Positions 10,905-22,005 of a DNA stretch of 64,000 nucleotides are shown here, in pieces. The DNA is from Cyathus striatus. Lineage: Eukaryota; Basidiomycota; Agaricomycetes; Agaricales; Nidulariaceae. Every line of letters begins with the position of its first letter. Position 1 is the first letter of the stretch. The notes beneath the pieces were generated by a model. That model saw only the letters and a program-made list of their open reading frames with translations. It had not been told where the DNA came from and ran no database searches. Position numbers and translations under genes: made by a program. The stretch spans positions 4,836,001 to 4,900,000 of the forward strand of contig JAOVFP010000005.1 in assembly GCA_025738555.1 (NCBI GenBank), in the 5' to 3' direction.

Positions 10905-12699
10905 CTGTAGAGTGTTTTTTGACTTGAAACATACAGTTCCAACAGCTGAGAAGACACAAGATACACTAGTGCACCTTACAATGGGCACACTTATCCCCCT
11001 TCACAAGGTGGCATCTAGCAACCTTGACTGTTCTGAAGAACTATGGAAGAGCTCATTAAACAACAGGTCAAAGGATGCAGAGAATTTTATGGTACCTTTT
11101 GGCCGACTGATTGAGTGGCACTCCCAATTTGATAAGCCACATTCCTCAGGTCTGACACTGCAGGAGCAATTCAATAAGTGGAAGTTCCTATTTGACATTA
11201 TTCACTGTGGACATGAATACTTCCATCATTTTCGATACACCCTCAAAGGTCCTGAGGTTATTGAAGCAATACCCTTAAAGAAAACACAACAGGTACCTTT
11301 ACATACACAGGACTTGAGTCCTTCTATGCCAGCGCAAAATGCTGAAGCACTTGAGACTTTCATGAAACAAGCAGGTGTCAGTGATCCAAAGCACCGTGGA
11401 TTGAAAGCTGCTGGCAATAAAGTAATACTAGTATTTGGTGATTTACTCACCTTAGAGCACATCCGTAGTCTTCTAGAATCACGCTCAGCCAAGACAACAG
11501 CTTTAAGAAGGCTACAGTTAATTATTGCCATAATTGGGATGTTTCATGGTAAAATGGCATGCACAGACTCACTATGGAGGGTGTATTTTAAAATGAAGGG
11601 TTGCCGCAATGACCAAAATAGCCTATTGCCACATGTCAATGAAATCTGGCCTAGAGAAACTACAAAAATAGAAACCAAACCTGGTTTCCAGCACATGCAT
11701 GAAGTAATACAGCATGTAGGCATTGCTTCTTGGCTGGAATGTTGGAGGGTTGAGGCTGCAAAGAAGGGGCACAAAACTCTTGAGAGCTTTGCAGAGAGCA
11801 AACCATCTTGGGAAATGTTGGAGGAAATGGCGAATAAGTTGGTGGTAGAGCAGGTGGCCAATGGACAAGAACTACAAGTAATGTGCTCTCAAGATACAAA
11901 AACACAAGATCAAGTGCACGAAAATCTTCTCATGCATCAACAGCATTTCTTGCTATATGAAGAAATGTCATATGTGTTAAACCATGGTGACATTGGATGT
12001 GTGGAATCATGCTTTGTGCCCTGGATGTTCATATTTCAGGGGTGTGGTAAACATAAGTATGCTGCCAAGTTTAGAAGATACATTGAGAATGTACATTTTA
12101 GGTATCCAAAGGGTCTTCGGTATGTCCAGTTTCATTTTGCAAGTGCAAATTGCTTTCATTCATATAAAACTTCAGTAAGGCGATTAGAATGAACATATTG
12201 TGCAATCCTACCAGTAAAAAAGGCCACTTCAGGGCCATTGACTGGTTAGTTGAGCATAACAATCTATATATAAAAGTAAGTAGTTATTTTAAAAGCATTT
12301 AACATACCTATTACTAAAGGATATTAGAGGATATATGGTGGAAAATACTCAAACCATACAAAAGCATGAATTCTTAAGGAGTCTGCACTCATAGAAGTGT
12401 TCAAAAACATTCGCATCCAATTTGAACAAATGTTTTGTTTGAAACACAAAACAACAAGACACTCCCCACCAAATATGAAAGCTACATTCTCCAAGTTACA
12501 GCGCTTCCTGCAGGAGAACAAGGCTTGTATCAAAGTACCAGGGTGAAAAGCGAAGTGCTGCTTACCAGATGTAATGATGAAAGGTATGCACTACTTCCTA
12601 ACACAGCAGTCAGCTGGTATTGACACAGAGGAAGGGGAATGGGTTGATTTACCTGATGAAGATATTGAAGTTGAGGATGATGGAAGCCTAGACATGTAG
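10905..12699 (+). pseudogene. DUF6589-like agaricomycete repeat protein, 5'-truncated and broken
   Basis: A 426-residue open frame (10912-12192) is followed, after a frame change near 12180, by MNILCNPTSKKGHFRAIDWL, a probable intron at about 12274-12320, and a second exon with KLQRFLQENKACIKVPG and an acidic tail (VDLPDEDIEVEDDGSLDM), with stop TAG at 12697-12699. Segments such as VFGDLLTLEHIRSLLESRSA, GMFHGKMACTDSLW, KPGFQHMHEVIQHVGI and MSYVLNHGDIGCVE match my memory of the DUF6589 family, which is expanded in mushroom genomes and has no known function. An in-frame TGA at 12544-12546 sits where R-K is expected. The N-terminus is lost at the junction with the gypsy remnant. The family name is from memory and needs a profile search. 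Confidence 0.6.
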
Positions 12700-13065
12700 A
12701 GGTGTAGAGTTCCACAATGATAACCAACAGTAGAGAGGAGTGGACAGTGGACAACAGCTGAAGTATGTAGTGAGTGACAGCAGCAATGCAAAGTACATAG
12801 CGCAGGAGCAGCATAACCTCCAGCACTGGGGATGTCAGACATCAGACCTGTGCAATGCACCCAAGCACTGCATCGAAATCAATGCAACACAGTGTTATTC
12901 CAAGTTTAACGTTGCAGCTCTTGAGGTGGTTGCATATACGAAGTGTTGGAAAAGGGAGCAAATAAAGGTTGTCAGTTGGGGAAAGCATAAGTGTCAGCCA
13001 ATTTGGATCATAAAAAGCCCAGGTTTTATGAAAAAGTGATCACAAAATCCCTGACTTCCATGATC
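12700..13065. other. no gene; downstream flank of the DUF6589-like copy
   Basis: One short plus-strand frame (12740-13039) has no recognisable domain. I see no repeats until the minisatellite begins near 13066. Confidence 0.4.
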
Positions 13066-13800
13066 ACTGCTAAAATCTAATGGTATTCATTATTATTAAT
13101 GAATGTATAAGTGATCAAAGGTGATCATTGGATGTTATAATAGTGTATGATGGATATTAAAGGGCATATTGACTACTAATGAATACTAATGAATGTGAAA
13201 GTGATCATAAGTGATCATGATATGATATAATGGTGTATTATAGTGTGTAATGACTACTAGTGAATACTAATAGATGTGGAAGTGATCATAAGTGATCATG
13301 GTATGTTGTAATAGCATATTATAGTGCATAATGATTACTGGTGAATACTAATGAATGTGGAAGTGATCATAAGTGATCATGGTATAGTATAATGGTGTAT
13401 TATAGTGTGTAATGACTACTGGTGAATACTAATGAATGTGGAAGTGATCATAAGTGATCATGGTATAGTATAACGATGTATTATAGTGCATAATGACTAC
13501 TGGTGAATACTAATGGATGTGGAAGTGATCATAAGTGATCATGGTATAGTATAATGGTGTATTATAGTGTGTAATGACTACTAGTTAATACTAATGAATG
13601 TGGAAGTGATCATATGTGATCATGATATATTATAATAGTGTTTTATAGTGCATAATGACTACTGGTGAATACTAATAAATGTAGAAGTGATTATAGGTGA
13701 TCATGGTATGTTATAATAGCATATTATTGTGCATAATGCCTACTAGTTAATACTAATAAATGTACAAGTGATCATAAGTGATCATTGTATAAATAAGAGC
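13066..13800. repeat. 81-bp minisatellite, about nine copies
   Basis: The word AGTGATCATAAGTGATCAT recurs starting at 13200, 13281, 13362, 13443, 13524, 13605, 13686 and 13767, a strict 81-bp step. One more divergent copy lies about 90 bp upstream. Each unit carries two TGATCA palindromes, a TATAATGGTGTATTATAGTG-type stretch and ACTACTGGTGAATACTAAT. Units differ by point changes without indels, which suggests recent tandem amplification. No reading frame stays open through the array. Confidence 0.9.
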
Positions 13801-13837
13801 ATATTAATTATAAATGAATATAGAAATATCACATTTT

Positions 13838-14475
13838 CCCACATGTCACACCTGTCACGAGTGTTATAAATGTCACACTCCACATATTTGTCACATATGT
13901 AGCATTTGTTATACTTGTCACACTTGTTGTGTATGTCACATATGTCACACATCTCATGTATGTCACACCTGTCATATTTGTCACCTATATCACACATGTT
14001 ATTCATGTCACATTTGTCACATGTGTCACAGTACGAATGTCACGCTCCTCATATTTGTCACACCTGTTGTATATGTCATATATGTAGCATTTGTCACACT
14101 TGTCACACTTGTTACACTTGGTAAACATGTCACACCTATTATGTATATCACATTCTTACATGTCATGCTTGTCAGATTCGTCACACCTGTCACGCTCGTC
14201 ACATATGTCACATATTTTACTACTTGTCACATATGTTTCACTTATCAGTTCCATCTGTCACAAATGTCACCCCTTCCCTATATGTTACAAATGTCACATT
14301 TTCTGTATTTGTCATTCCTTTCCTGTATATTACACTTGCACCCATATCACACTTGTTATGCTTTACATTTACACCTTTCCCACATATCATTGTTAGCATA
14401 TTGATCTCACAAGTAAATTTACTTGCCATACAGATTACATCTGTCACAAATTTTACCACTTGTCACATATATCCC
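13838..14475. repeat. degenerate nonamer array TGTCACANN (forward)
   Basis: Roughly 70 tandem copies of a 9-bp unit with core TGTCACA. Because the period is 9 bp, all frames stay open and give Cys-His-Thr type triplets or Ser-His-Leu/Val-Thr-Phe triplets. This explains a spurious 196-residue frame. The core is the same as in the foldback element at 4.8-5.05 kb. Confidence 0.85.
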
Positions 14476-15174
14476 CCTATATTACCACATGCTATGCTTT
14501 TTATTCCTGCTACCCATCACACCATTTCTGCCACCAATTGTTGTCTGAAACAACAAATAATGAAGGGGGGTAGGTTGGGAGAGAGGGGGGTGATAAGAGA
14601 TATAAAGCTCAGACACTGACACAGACACAGATACAAATACAACTAGTAGGAAACTTGTGGTCAACTATCAAATTACAGGGGGTTTATATATTAGAGTTAT
14701 CAACCAAAGTCCTACCAAGGTCTGAACCAGAGGCTGTACAACCCAGAATATCTAACATTGTACCTTTCCTGACAAGTAGTTAAATGTAACAATCATGTGA
14801 GTGCTTAAAATGTATAATTCCCATAACTCAGTGAAGGCTATCAACCTTGACAATTTCAAACTGATTGCAGATGGCATAGTGTCATATATGTCATATTTGA
14901 CATGAGATTCTTGAGACAATTATTACACATGTAACTGTATGAATGTCTAAATACTGATGTGAGCTTTGACAAAGATCAGAAACATAAGGATAATTGACTT
15001 CAGCTTGTGTGCTGTGTACAATGCAGTTCTTTGTGTTCAAATATATTATAGCAAGTCATATGTTTCTATTTTAATACTTAAGATTGGTACACTAAAGATG
15101 TGTTCACCAAAACAGGTTTGAAGTAGGGGAATGAAATAGAATCTTCAATTTGTAATGTATGTAATATTTAAAGA
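14476..15174. other. spacer between converging nonamer arrays, no gene
   Basis: No coding frame of substance. A short inverted word TTGTTGTCTGAAACAACAA is seen near 14538, followed by a purine tract GAAGGGGGGTAGG, which resembles an LTR edge or polypurine tract. I could not find a partner copy. Confidence 0.4.
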
Positions 15175-15462
15175 AGTATGATGTGTAATATAACTGAAAA
15201 ATGTGACATGTAAGAAAAGTGTAACAAAATGAGAGAAAATATATGACAGATATAACAGACATGGAAAATGTGACAAATATGATAAGTGTTATATGAATGA
15301 TGCTTGAAGAGTGTGACAGGTATAACAGACAGAAAAAAGGGTGACAGATGTGGAAAGTATGACATTTGTGACAGATGAGAGTAATAAGTGTGATATATAT
15401 GACCAGTAGTAAAATGTATGACATATGTGACAAGTGGTGACAAGTGTGACAAATGCTACATC
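15175..15462. repeat. degenerate nonamer array (reverse orientation, TGTGACANN)
   Basis: Units such as TGTGACATG, TGTGACAGA and TGTGACAAA repeat every 9 bp, the reverse complement of the array at 13.84-14.48 kb. The pair faces inward around a 700-bp spacer, with the same polarity as the two halves of the foldback core at 4.8-5.05 kb. The array runs straight into the gypsy coding sequence at about 15463. Confidence 0.8.
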
Positions 15463-18400
15463 TATGGTAGATCTGGAATTGAAATATGTATCGTTACAAA
15501 AGGAAAGAACTAAACGCGCCTTCCCTAATCAGGAAGTAAAACCAGGAAACATGTATTGGGTCGCACGGAGATTAAAAGACCAAACATCGGAACTTGCCTT
15601 GGCTACATTAAGTATTTGGACGCATCCCAAACGAAGACCTGAAGTAATTCAAAAAACGATCACGGAATTAAATGATCTTTCCGATCACGATGTAATTCCA
15701 GCGTTGGAAGAATTAAAAAGACCCAAAAAATTTATCAGAGGAATTAATGGAAATCAGATGGATCTTGATCTAATGGTTATGACTTTGGACACTCAACGAA
15801 CCTATGGAGTAAAAGCATTACTTGATAGCGGAAGTACTGGAACCTGCATTAATCGAAAATTCATAGAGGAACATCAACTTACGACAAAGAAGTACCCACG
15901 ACCCTCTCTGGTTTACAATGCAGACGGAACTCTAAATAGTGATGGATCTATTACTGACTATGTTGAACTAAAAGTACGACATGGACGACACATAGAAATA
16001 TTACAATTAGCCGTTATTAATTTAGGAAAGGCATCTATGTTTATTGGACACGATTGGCTCTGAACCCACAATCCAGAAATAGATTGGAAAAAGGGAACAA
16101 TCAAATTTACACGATGTCCAATAGAATGCACTCTGCTAATAAATACGATGAATCCAGAAGAAGATGAATCTGATCTAGATGAACAGATAAACCTCGAAAT
16201 GGACGATCATATTATAGCAGTTAATATATTCGAACAAATTGAATTAAGGACGTTTCAGACTATGGCTTCGAAAATTGCTGAGGCACAAAATCAGCAGAAA
16301 CTGAAGAAACATTGGAAAGAGACTATTCCAATGTACTATCATGAGTTTGAAAGAGTATTCGCAAAGGAATCATTTGATAAACTTCCTCCTTGATGACCAT
16401 GGGATCACGCAATCGAATTACTCCCAGGAGCTACATCATTTGACTGTAAAATCTATCCGTTAAGTCTAGACAAACAAAAGCAGTTAGATGAATTCCTTGA
16501 TGAAAACTTAAATTCAGGATGTATCAGGCCCTCGAAATCACCTTGGGCATCACCATTCTTTTTCATCAAAAAGAAAGATGGATCTTTAAGACCAATTCAA
16601 GATTATCGAAAACTAAATGAATTAACGGTTAAAAATAGATATCCCTTACCGTTGATTCAAGAATTAGTAGATAAATTGAAGAAGGCACGATATTTTACCA
16701 AGTTAGATATTAGATGGGGATACAATAACGTTCGAATTAAAGAAGGAGATGAACAGTATGCTGCATTCAGAACCAATCGAGGATTATTCGAACCATTAGT
16801 CATGTTCTTTGGACTTACAAATTCCCCAGCAACCTTTCAAACTATGATGAATGACATCTTTAGGACAGAAATTAATGAAGGAACAGTAATCGTTTACATG
16901 GACGATATTTTGATATTCACGGAAACACTAGAAGAACACTGAAAGATGGTTAAAAGAGTTCTTAGGAAATTAGAACAACATGAACTTTATCTTAAACCGG
17001 AAAAGTGTTTCTTCGAAAAAGCTGAAGTCGAATACTTAGGACTTATTATTTCAAAGAATTCTGTAAGAATGGATTCTGAAAAAGTAAAAGCAGTAGTCGA
17101 TTGGCCAGTACCCAATAATAAACGTGAACTTCAACAATTCCTTGGATTCATAAATTTCTACCGAAGATTCATTCAAAGTTTTGCGAAAATAGCAAAACCT
17201 CTTCACGAATTAACTGGGAAAAATGAATGGAAATGGGAATTAAGTCAAGCATTAGCATTTTCCGAATTAAAGGATCAAATCATATCGGCACCAATTCTAG
17301 CAATGCCGAATGATGAAGGAAAATACAGAGTGGAAGCCGATTCCTCTGATTTTGCTAATGGAGCTATTCTATCCCAAGAACAAATTGATGGAAAATGGAG
17401 ACCAATAGCCTTTTTATCACATGCCTTAAGTCCAACCGAAAGAAACTATGAAATCTATGATAAGGAAATGCTAGCAATTATGAGAGCATTAGACACATGG
17501 AGACAGTATCTCTTAGGAGCAAAACAAATATTCGAGATTTGGACGGATCATAAAAATCTCCAATATTTTAAGAAACCACAGAAACTAAATAGATGACAGG
17601 CAAGATGGCATACAGAATTATCGGAATTCCATTATACATTACATCATAAACTAGGAAGCCAAATGACTAAAGCCGATTTACTATCTAGAAGGGCTGGACA
17701 CGAACAAGGTGAACACGACAATGAAGATATTATACTTCTTAAACCAGAACACTTCAGACAAATATATGAAGTTCATGGTGAAGATGAAGATATAATGGAA
17801 CAAGTTCGAAAATCCAGAAAAAACAAGGATAAAGAAGTAATCAAAATGCTTAATCTTAAGTCAAAAGACTGGGTTGAATCATCTGAAGGCGTAATAACAT
17901 GGAAAAATCGAATTTACATTCCTAAGAATGCTAAATTAAGAGAACGAATAATTAAACTATGTCATGACTCTGCAATATCTGGACACCATGGGGAGTACAA
18001 AACAATGGAATTAATTATGAGAGATTACTGGTGGCCCAGAATAATGGCAGACATAAAGAAGTACATTTCTGGATGTGAAGCATGCCAAAGGACAAATATA
18101 CATCGATCGAAACCAATAGGTTTATTAAATCCTAATAGTATTCCAGAAGGACCCTGGCATACAATCTCGATTGATTTTATAGGACCACTTCCATATTTGC
18201 AAGGATTCGATTTCTTAATGGTAGTTGTTGATCGATTCACTAAAATGGCAGCCTTCATTCCATGCAACAAAGAAATTGATAGTCCAGGAGTAGCAGAATT
18301 ATATTTAGAGAAAGTATTTAAAAACTTCGGAATGCCTCAACGTGTTATAAGTGATCAAGGATCGCAATTTGCATCTCATTTCACAAAAGAATTCACAAAA

Positions 18401-19225
18401 AGATTAGGTGTAAAAATGAATTTATCTACTGCATACCGACCACAAACAAATGGACAAGTAGAAAGAGTAAATCAGGAGATAGAACAATATCTTAGGATTT
18501 ATGTAAACTACAACCAAGACAATTGGGCAGATAGAATAGCTGTTACTGAATTCAACTATAACGACACGGTACATAGAGCAACAGGATATACCCCTTTCTA
18601 CTTAATGTATGGACATCATCCCTATGGAGGAATTAGACCAAATGGAACATCACGAACTATCGGAGTAGATGAATTTATTTCTACAATCACCAAAGCTAGG
18701 GAAAATGCTAAGGCGGCACTTACATTATCCAATGAAGCAATGAAATGAGGATACAATAGGAATAGAAAGGAATCACCCGAATATAAACCTGGAGATCTAG
18801 TTTACGTAGAAGGGATTAATATTAAATCCGATAGACCGGTTGCAAAGTTAGACGACAAACGATACGGCCCCTTTAAGGTAATAAAGAAAGTAGGATTAGC
18901 CTCATATGAAATCCAATTACCAAAAACCTGGAACCGAAAACACCCCGTGTATAACACACAATTACTTATGAAACATGTTCCGGCGCAATACAAATCACAA
19001 CAGAAACCAAAACCCCCACCTGCTGTTGTGATAGATGATCAGGAACAATACGAAGTAGAAGCAATACTCGCTTGGAAAATAAATCGGAAGAAGGTTCTTT
19101 ATAAAATTAAATGGAAAGGCTATTCCTATGATCATTGTACATGGGAACCGATTACGTCATTAACCGGATCAAAAAGCCTTTTAAATAAATTTCATCGGGA
19201 AAATCTGGAATGTCCTAACGTATAA
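15463..19225 (+). pseudogene. gypsy gag-pol polyprotein: protease, RT, RNase H, integrase, chromodomain; closed by six TGA codons
   Basis: One frame runs without a shift to the TAA at 19223-19225. Domains in order: a gag remnant; an aspartic protease (LLDSGSTGTCI, near 15820); reverse transcriptase ([13 protein letters not shown] near 16690; catalytic YMDD near 16898); RNase H (VEADSSDFANGAILSQ near 17330); the integrase zinc-binding HHCC region (H-x3-SGHHGEYKT ... CEAC near 17965-18090), its DDE core (SIDFIGPLP, VISDQGSQFASHF, YRPQTNGQVERVNQEIE) and a GPF-type segment (KRYGPFKVI); and a chromodomain (YKIKWKGYSYDHCTWEPI) at the end. In-frame stops are TGA at 16061, 16391, 16394, 16940, 17594 and 18746. 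At the sites where I recall the family consensus (before RPWDHAIEL, in EEH-x-KMV and in NR-x-QARW), arginine is expected. Inactive as annotated. Confidence 0.9.
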
Positions 19226-19261
19226 AAGCAACAGATTTATTCAAAATCTAAATTATTCAAA

Positions 19262-19414
19262 ATGCTTTCCAACAACATCACTCTTTTAATTTACATCATT
19301 GTCATCTTCATTCTTTGCATGGCTGTTTTCATACTCGGTCATTATATACCTCAAATTATACTTCAAATTCAAGAACAACCTCCACAAACAGAAGAATCCA
19401 TTGAAATGTCGTGA
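19262..19414 (+). CDS. 50-residue hydrophobic ORF between pol and the 3' LTR
   Basis: ATG at 19262, TGA at 19412-19414. The peptide begins MLSNN and has one strongly hydrophobic stretch at residues 6-26 (ITLLIYIIVIFILCMAVFIL), followed by a Gln/Glu-rich tail ending EESIEMS, so a single-pass membrane protein is predicted. It starts 37 bp after the pol stop and ends 13 bp before the polypurine tract. This is the position where an env-type or accessory gene sits in some retroelements. I recognise no family. It has no TGA or other disruption although pol has six. It may be a real accessory gene or a chance frame in an AT-rich spacer. Confidence 0.35.
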   Translation: MLSNNITLLIYIIVIFILCMAVFILGHYIPQIILQIQEQPPQTEESIEMS

Positions 19415-19440
19415 GGACACGACTCTTAAAGGGGGGGTAA

Positions 19441-19813
19441 TGTTAGGATTTCGTCATCTATCTAATCTTTTATCTAATCATATCTTATCTATGTCATGTG
19501 ATAGTCACATGACCTACAATGCGGACACCATGTGTATCAACATACGTTATTCATCATAACTGTGGGCACAGTTGCACAGTTCGGCCATACGTATTACATG
19601 AGTTCTTAATGTAGAAGCACAGTAACATGTGTTGTAGTGTAGGTTAATGTACATGCGATTACTTCATGGTTCTTTTCTATAAATACGGTCTTTCTAGTTA
19701 GTAGTTCGTTATTCTTGTGCTAGTTTATTCCAGATTAGCAATAAGACTCACTTCTCTCTCATGTTCAAGTGTTTAAGTTCGGCTTCGAGTATTTTGCTCG
19801 TCTGTTGCTAACA
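19441..19813 (+). repeat. 3' LTR of the gypsy element
   Basis: 373 bp bounded by TGTTAG and CTAACA, perfect 6-bp inverted ends with canonical TG...CA. It directly follows the polypurine tract and TAA. A TATA-like CTATAAATA lies near 19679, fitting a promoter for transcription from the 5' copy. No second copy occurs in the window. Confidence 0.85.
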
Positions 19814-19913
19814 CACTTGAAGTTGTGGTGTTGCAGTATATATGGTCATTGGATTCTAGTAATACAGGGTAAGTAAATATTCTTGATATTACAGTAAATG
19901 GCTTACTTCACTG

Positions 19914-21627
19914 ATCATTACAGAAATAGACTTGAAGAACTGCACGCCGGCATGTCATGTCCATAGCGTTGGTATTTATATACTTGTCTATTGTGCATCC
20001 TGGTTCGATAACCACGTCTTGTTTCATTTGAATTATCATGGATGGTCCAGCATTCCTCTTCCAGTCAAAATCTGCATAATGTGCTTGTCTTTCATTGTTC
20101 AACCTCAGCATCTCTTCACTGTATTCTTCATGAGCCTTGCTACTGGTAGTCGCTCTGACATCAAGAATAGCTGCCAGGCTTTGCAGCTCCTCTTCCCCTT
20201 CAAGATCACTTGTGGACTCCTCATCACTGCAGATGACATCGGGACACTCAACCTCAGCATTTACATCCTTGTTCGCCAGGGCAAGCTGTTTACTCTGTTT
20301 CGAAGATTGATGTGATTGGTTGCCTTTCCGCTTTGTTCCCACCTGGCTTTGAAGAGCCTGTCACATTTTAGTACGTGTTTCCTTCTCCTCTCTTCCTTCA
20401 CTTGTGTCTTTCTTCTTGACAATTAGCAATGCAGTTCCATCTTGTCCTGGACCCCTCGCTGCATGACCAAACTGTTGCCACAGTGCACAAAGCCCACATG
20501 TTGCCTTCCACTGGACAATGAGCTTTATATCTGGCAGATCCATACCCTATAAGTATGTACTTGTTTAGTATCAATGAACATTATCTTTAACAGAGTATGA
20601 ATACCTACCATGCCAAAAGCATCAGTAGTGCATAGTCCCCAAATGGTCGAATCATGAAGAGCTTCAAAGTTGTCCTCCCGGTAGTCCCCTGTCATTGTGG
20701 AGTGAAAGTATCGGACCTTGTCTTCAAGGGAGGCAGGAAGTCATTGTTGCAAAAACTTTGCAGCGCATTCAGTCTCTTTTGTACTGTCAAAGAATATGAG
20801 GAATTTTGGTGGCGGTGGGTCCCCTTCCTTAAAGTCATCTGGTATAACAAATGCTAAGTCTTGAAAACTGTTAGCAGGGTGCTCCATGGTTTTGACTTTG
20901 AGCCAAATCTCAGGGCAATCATTTGAATACAATACATGTTCAGTCTTCTCAGGGTGGAATTGCAAGACTCTTATAATATCTTGCAATACAGAGTCCAGTA
21001 ATGTGGTGGTGGCAGCATATATTGGGATTTTGTTCGACACAACATAATGAAGTGAACCAAGTTGTGAGTATTCTTTCTGGAACCTGCTCCATTGGCTTAT
21101 ACATTGACTCTCATCAATGATAAAGTTTAGTATTCGTGCGATGACCTTGGGCTTCTCCCATAGATTCTGAACATAGGGATTTCCCATTACTAACTCTGGG
21201 CTCATAACCATGACCTGATATGCACCACTTTCAACAGCCTAAGCCCATTAGTAAGTATATGTTGTCTATTAATACTAATAACATGCACTTTAAATGTTTC
21301 TGCAGTTGCATTGTCTTGTGAAATTGCTATTGCTCTTATTCCAGCCTTCTCCAACATCTCAACATTCTGCTTTCCTAATAAATTCAATGGTGTCACAATG
21401 ATTGACATCTTATCTAGTCCATCCTCAAGTGCCATAAGCAGTGGTATCCAGAATGACAAGGTCTTGCTGGAACCTGTTGCAGCGCATCCGATAACATCTT
21501 TGCCAGCGTACAGTGCCATGGCAATCTTCAGCTGCATCCAACATGCATGCTTGTTGAACTTCAATTGTACGAGCCTCCGAATTTCAGGAATGGTCCATTT
21601 TCTTGTTGAACTGAGGTTATCTTCCAT
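19914..21627 (-). pseudogene. RecQ-like DEAH helicase of a repeated family, inactivated
   Basis: Starts MEDNLSSTRKW at 21627. Exons carry a Walker A-like motif ATGSSKTLSFWIPLL (third Gly replaced by Ser), VTPLNLLGKQNVEML, motif II IIDESQCISQW (DEAH degraded to DESQ), LIFFDSTKET, and, after an intron, GMGMDLPDIKLIVQW with the QFGHAARGPGQDGTALLIV motif VI. A basic/acidic C-terminal region follows and ends with CRRAVLQVYFCND. A 54-nt intron near 21200-21255 and another near 20553-20612 can be spliced in frame. Two in-frame TGA codons (20743-20741 and 20363-20361) close it. The 3' end is cut off about 100 bp from the gypsy LTR. Such RecQ-like genes are multicopy in Agaricomycetes and distinct from the host BLM gene at 26-30 kb. 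Confidence 0.7.
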
Positions 21628-21639
21628 AGTAGTTTGGCA

Positions 21640-22003
21640 TGACAGATTCTTTTCCTTGCCAGCATGTTCACGTTACAAATGTGTTACTTGAAAATGATGT
21701 GATTACTACTTTGAGATGTTACAAGTGATGGGAAGTATAAAATATCTAAAATATCTGAACTGCTCAAGTATATGTAAGCCCTACAGTAGGGGTTGTGAGG
21801 ACATTCTGAGGTCACATTTAGAGGTGACATTATCACATGAGGCAACATTTTGCTAGCCTATCTTCACAGGTAGGAGGGGAGAGTTGAGTTTGGTTCTGTT
21901 TATATTTGCACATTGTTTGTACACTATGCTACTAGGATGGGGCCCCCCTACCTGTGAATGATAGGATGGTTTTAGGAGCCTGAGTACTTACTAGTATTAT
22001 TAT
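21640..22003. other. spacer with a 115-bp hairpin
   Basis: CCTATCTTCACAGGTAGGAG near 21858 pairs with CCCTACCTGTGAATGATAGG near 21948, leaving an unpaired G-rich/T-rich loop. The right side continues into TTTTAGGAGCCTGAGTACTTA, the reverse complement of which resembles 5364-5395. No gene. Confidence 0.45.
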
Positions 22004-22005
22004 TA

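Larger units (their letters stand above)
15463..19813 (+). mobile_element. 5'-truncated Ty3/gypsy chromovirus with 3' LTR
   Basis: The element consists of a pol reading frame (15463-19225), a small membrane-segment ORF (19262-19414), a polypurine tract (AAAGGGGGGG, 19428-19437) and one LTR (19441-19813). The 5' LTR, primer-binding site and most of gag are missing. The left edge abuts the TGTGACA nonamer array. The 3' LTR abuts the RecQ-like pseudogene, which suggests insertion next to or into that gene. No target-site duplication can be tested because the left end is lost. Confidence 0.85.

Noticed and set aside
13066..13800. CRISPR-like regular repeats
   Set aside because: The repeats are direct tandem copies without unique spacers, in a eukaryotic genome.
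13814..14404. 196-residue Cys/His-rich frame resembling a zinc-finger protein
   Set aside because: It is the translation of a 9-bp tandem repeat. All frames on both strands stay open for the same reason, and there is no conserved spacing or start context.
15463..19225. Reassigned TGA codon (alternative genetic code) explaining the in-frame TGAs
   Set aside because: Host genes in the same window end with TGA (DDX41, NUF2, RCO1-like, DYRK) and show no internal TGA, while TGG is used for Trp throughout.
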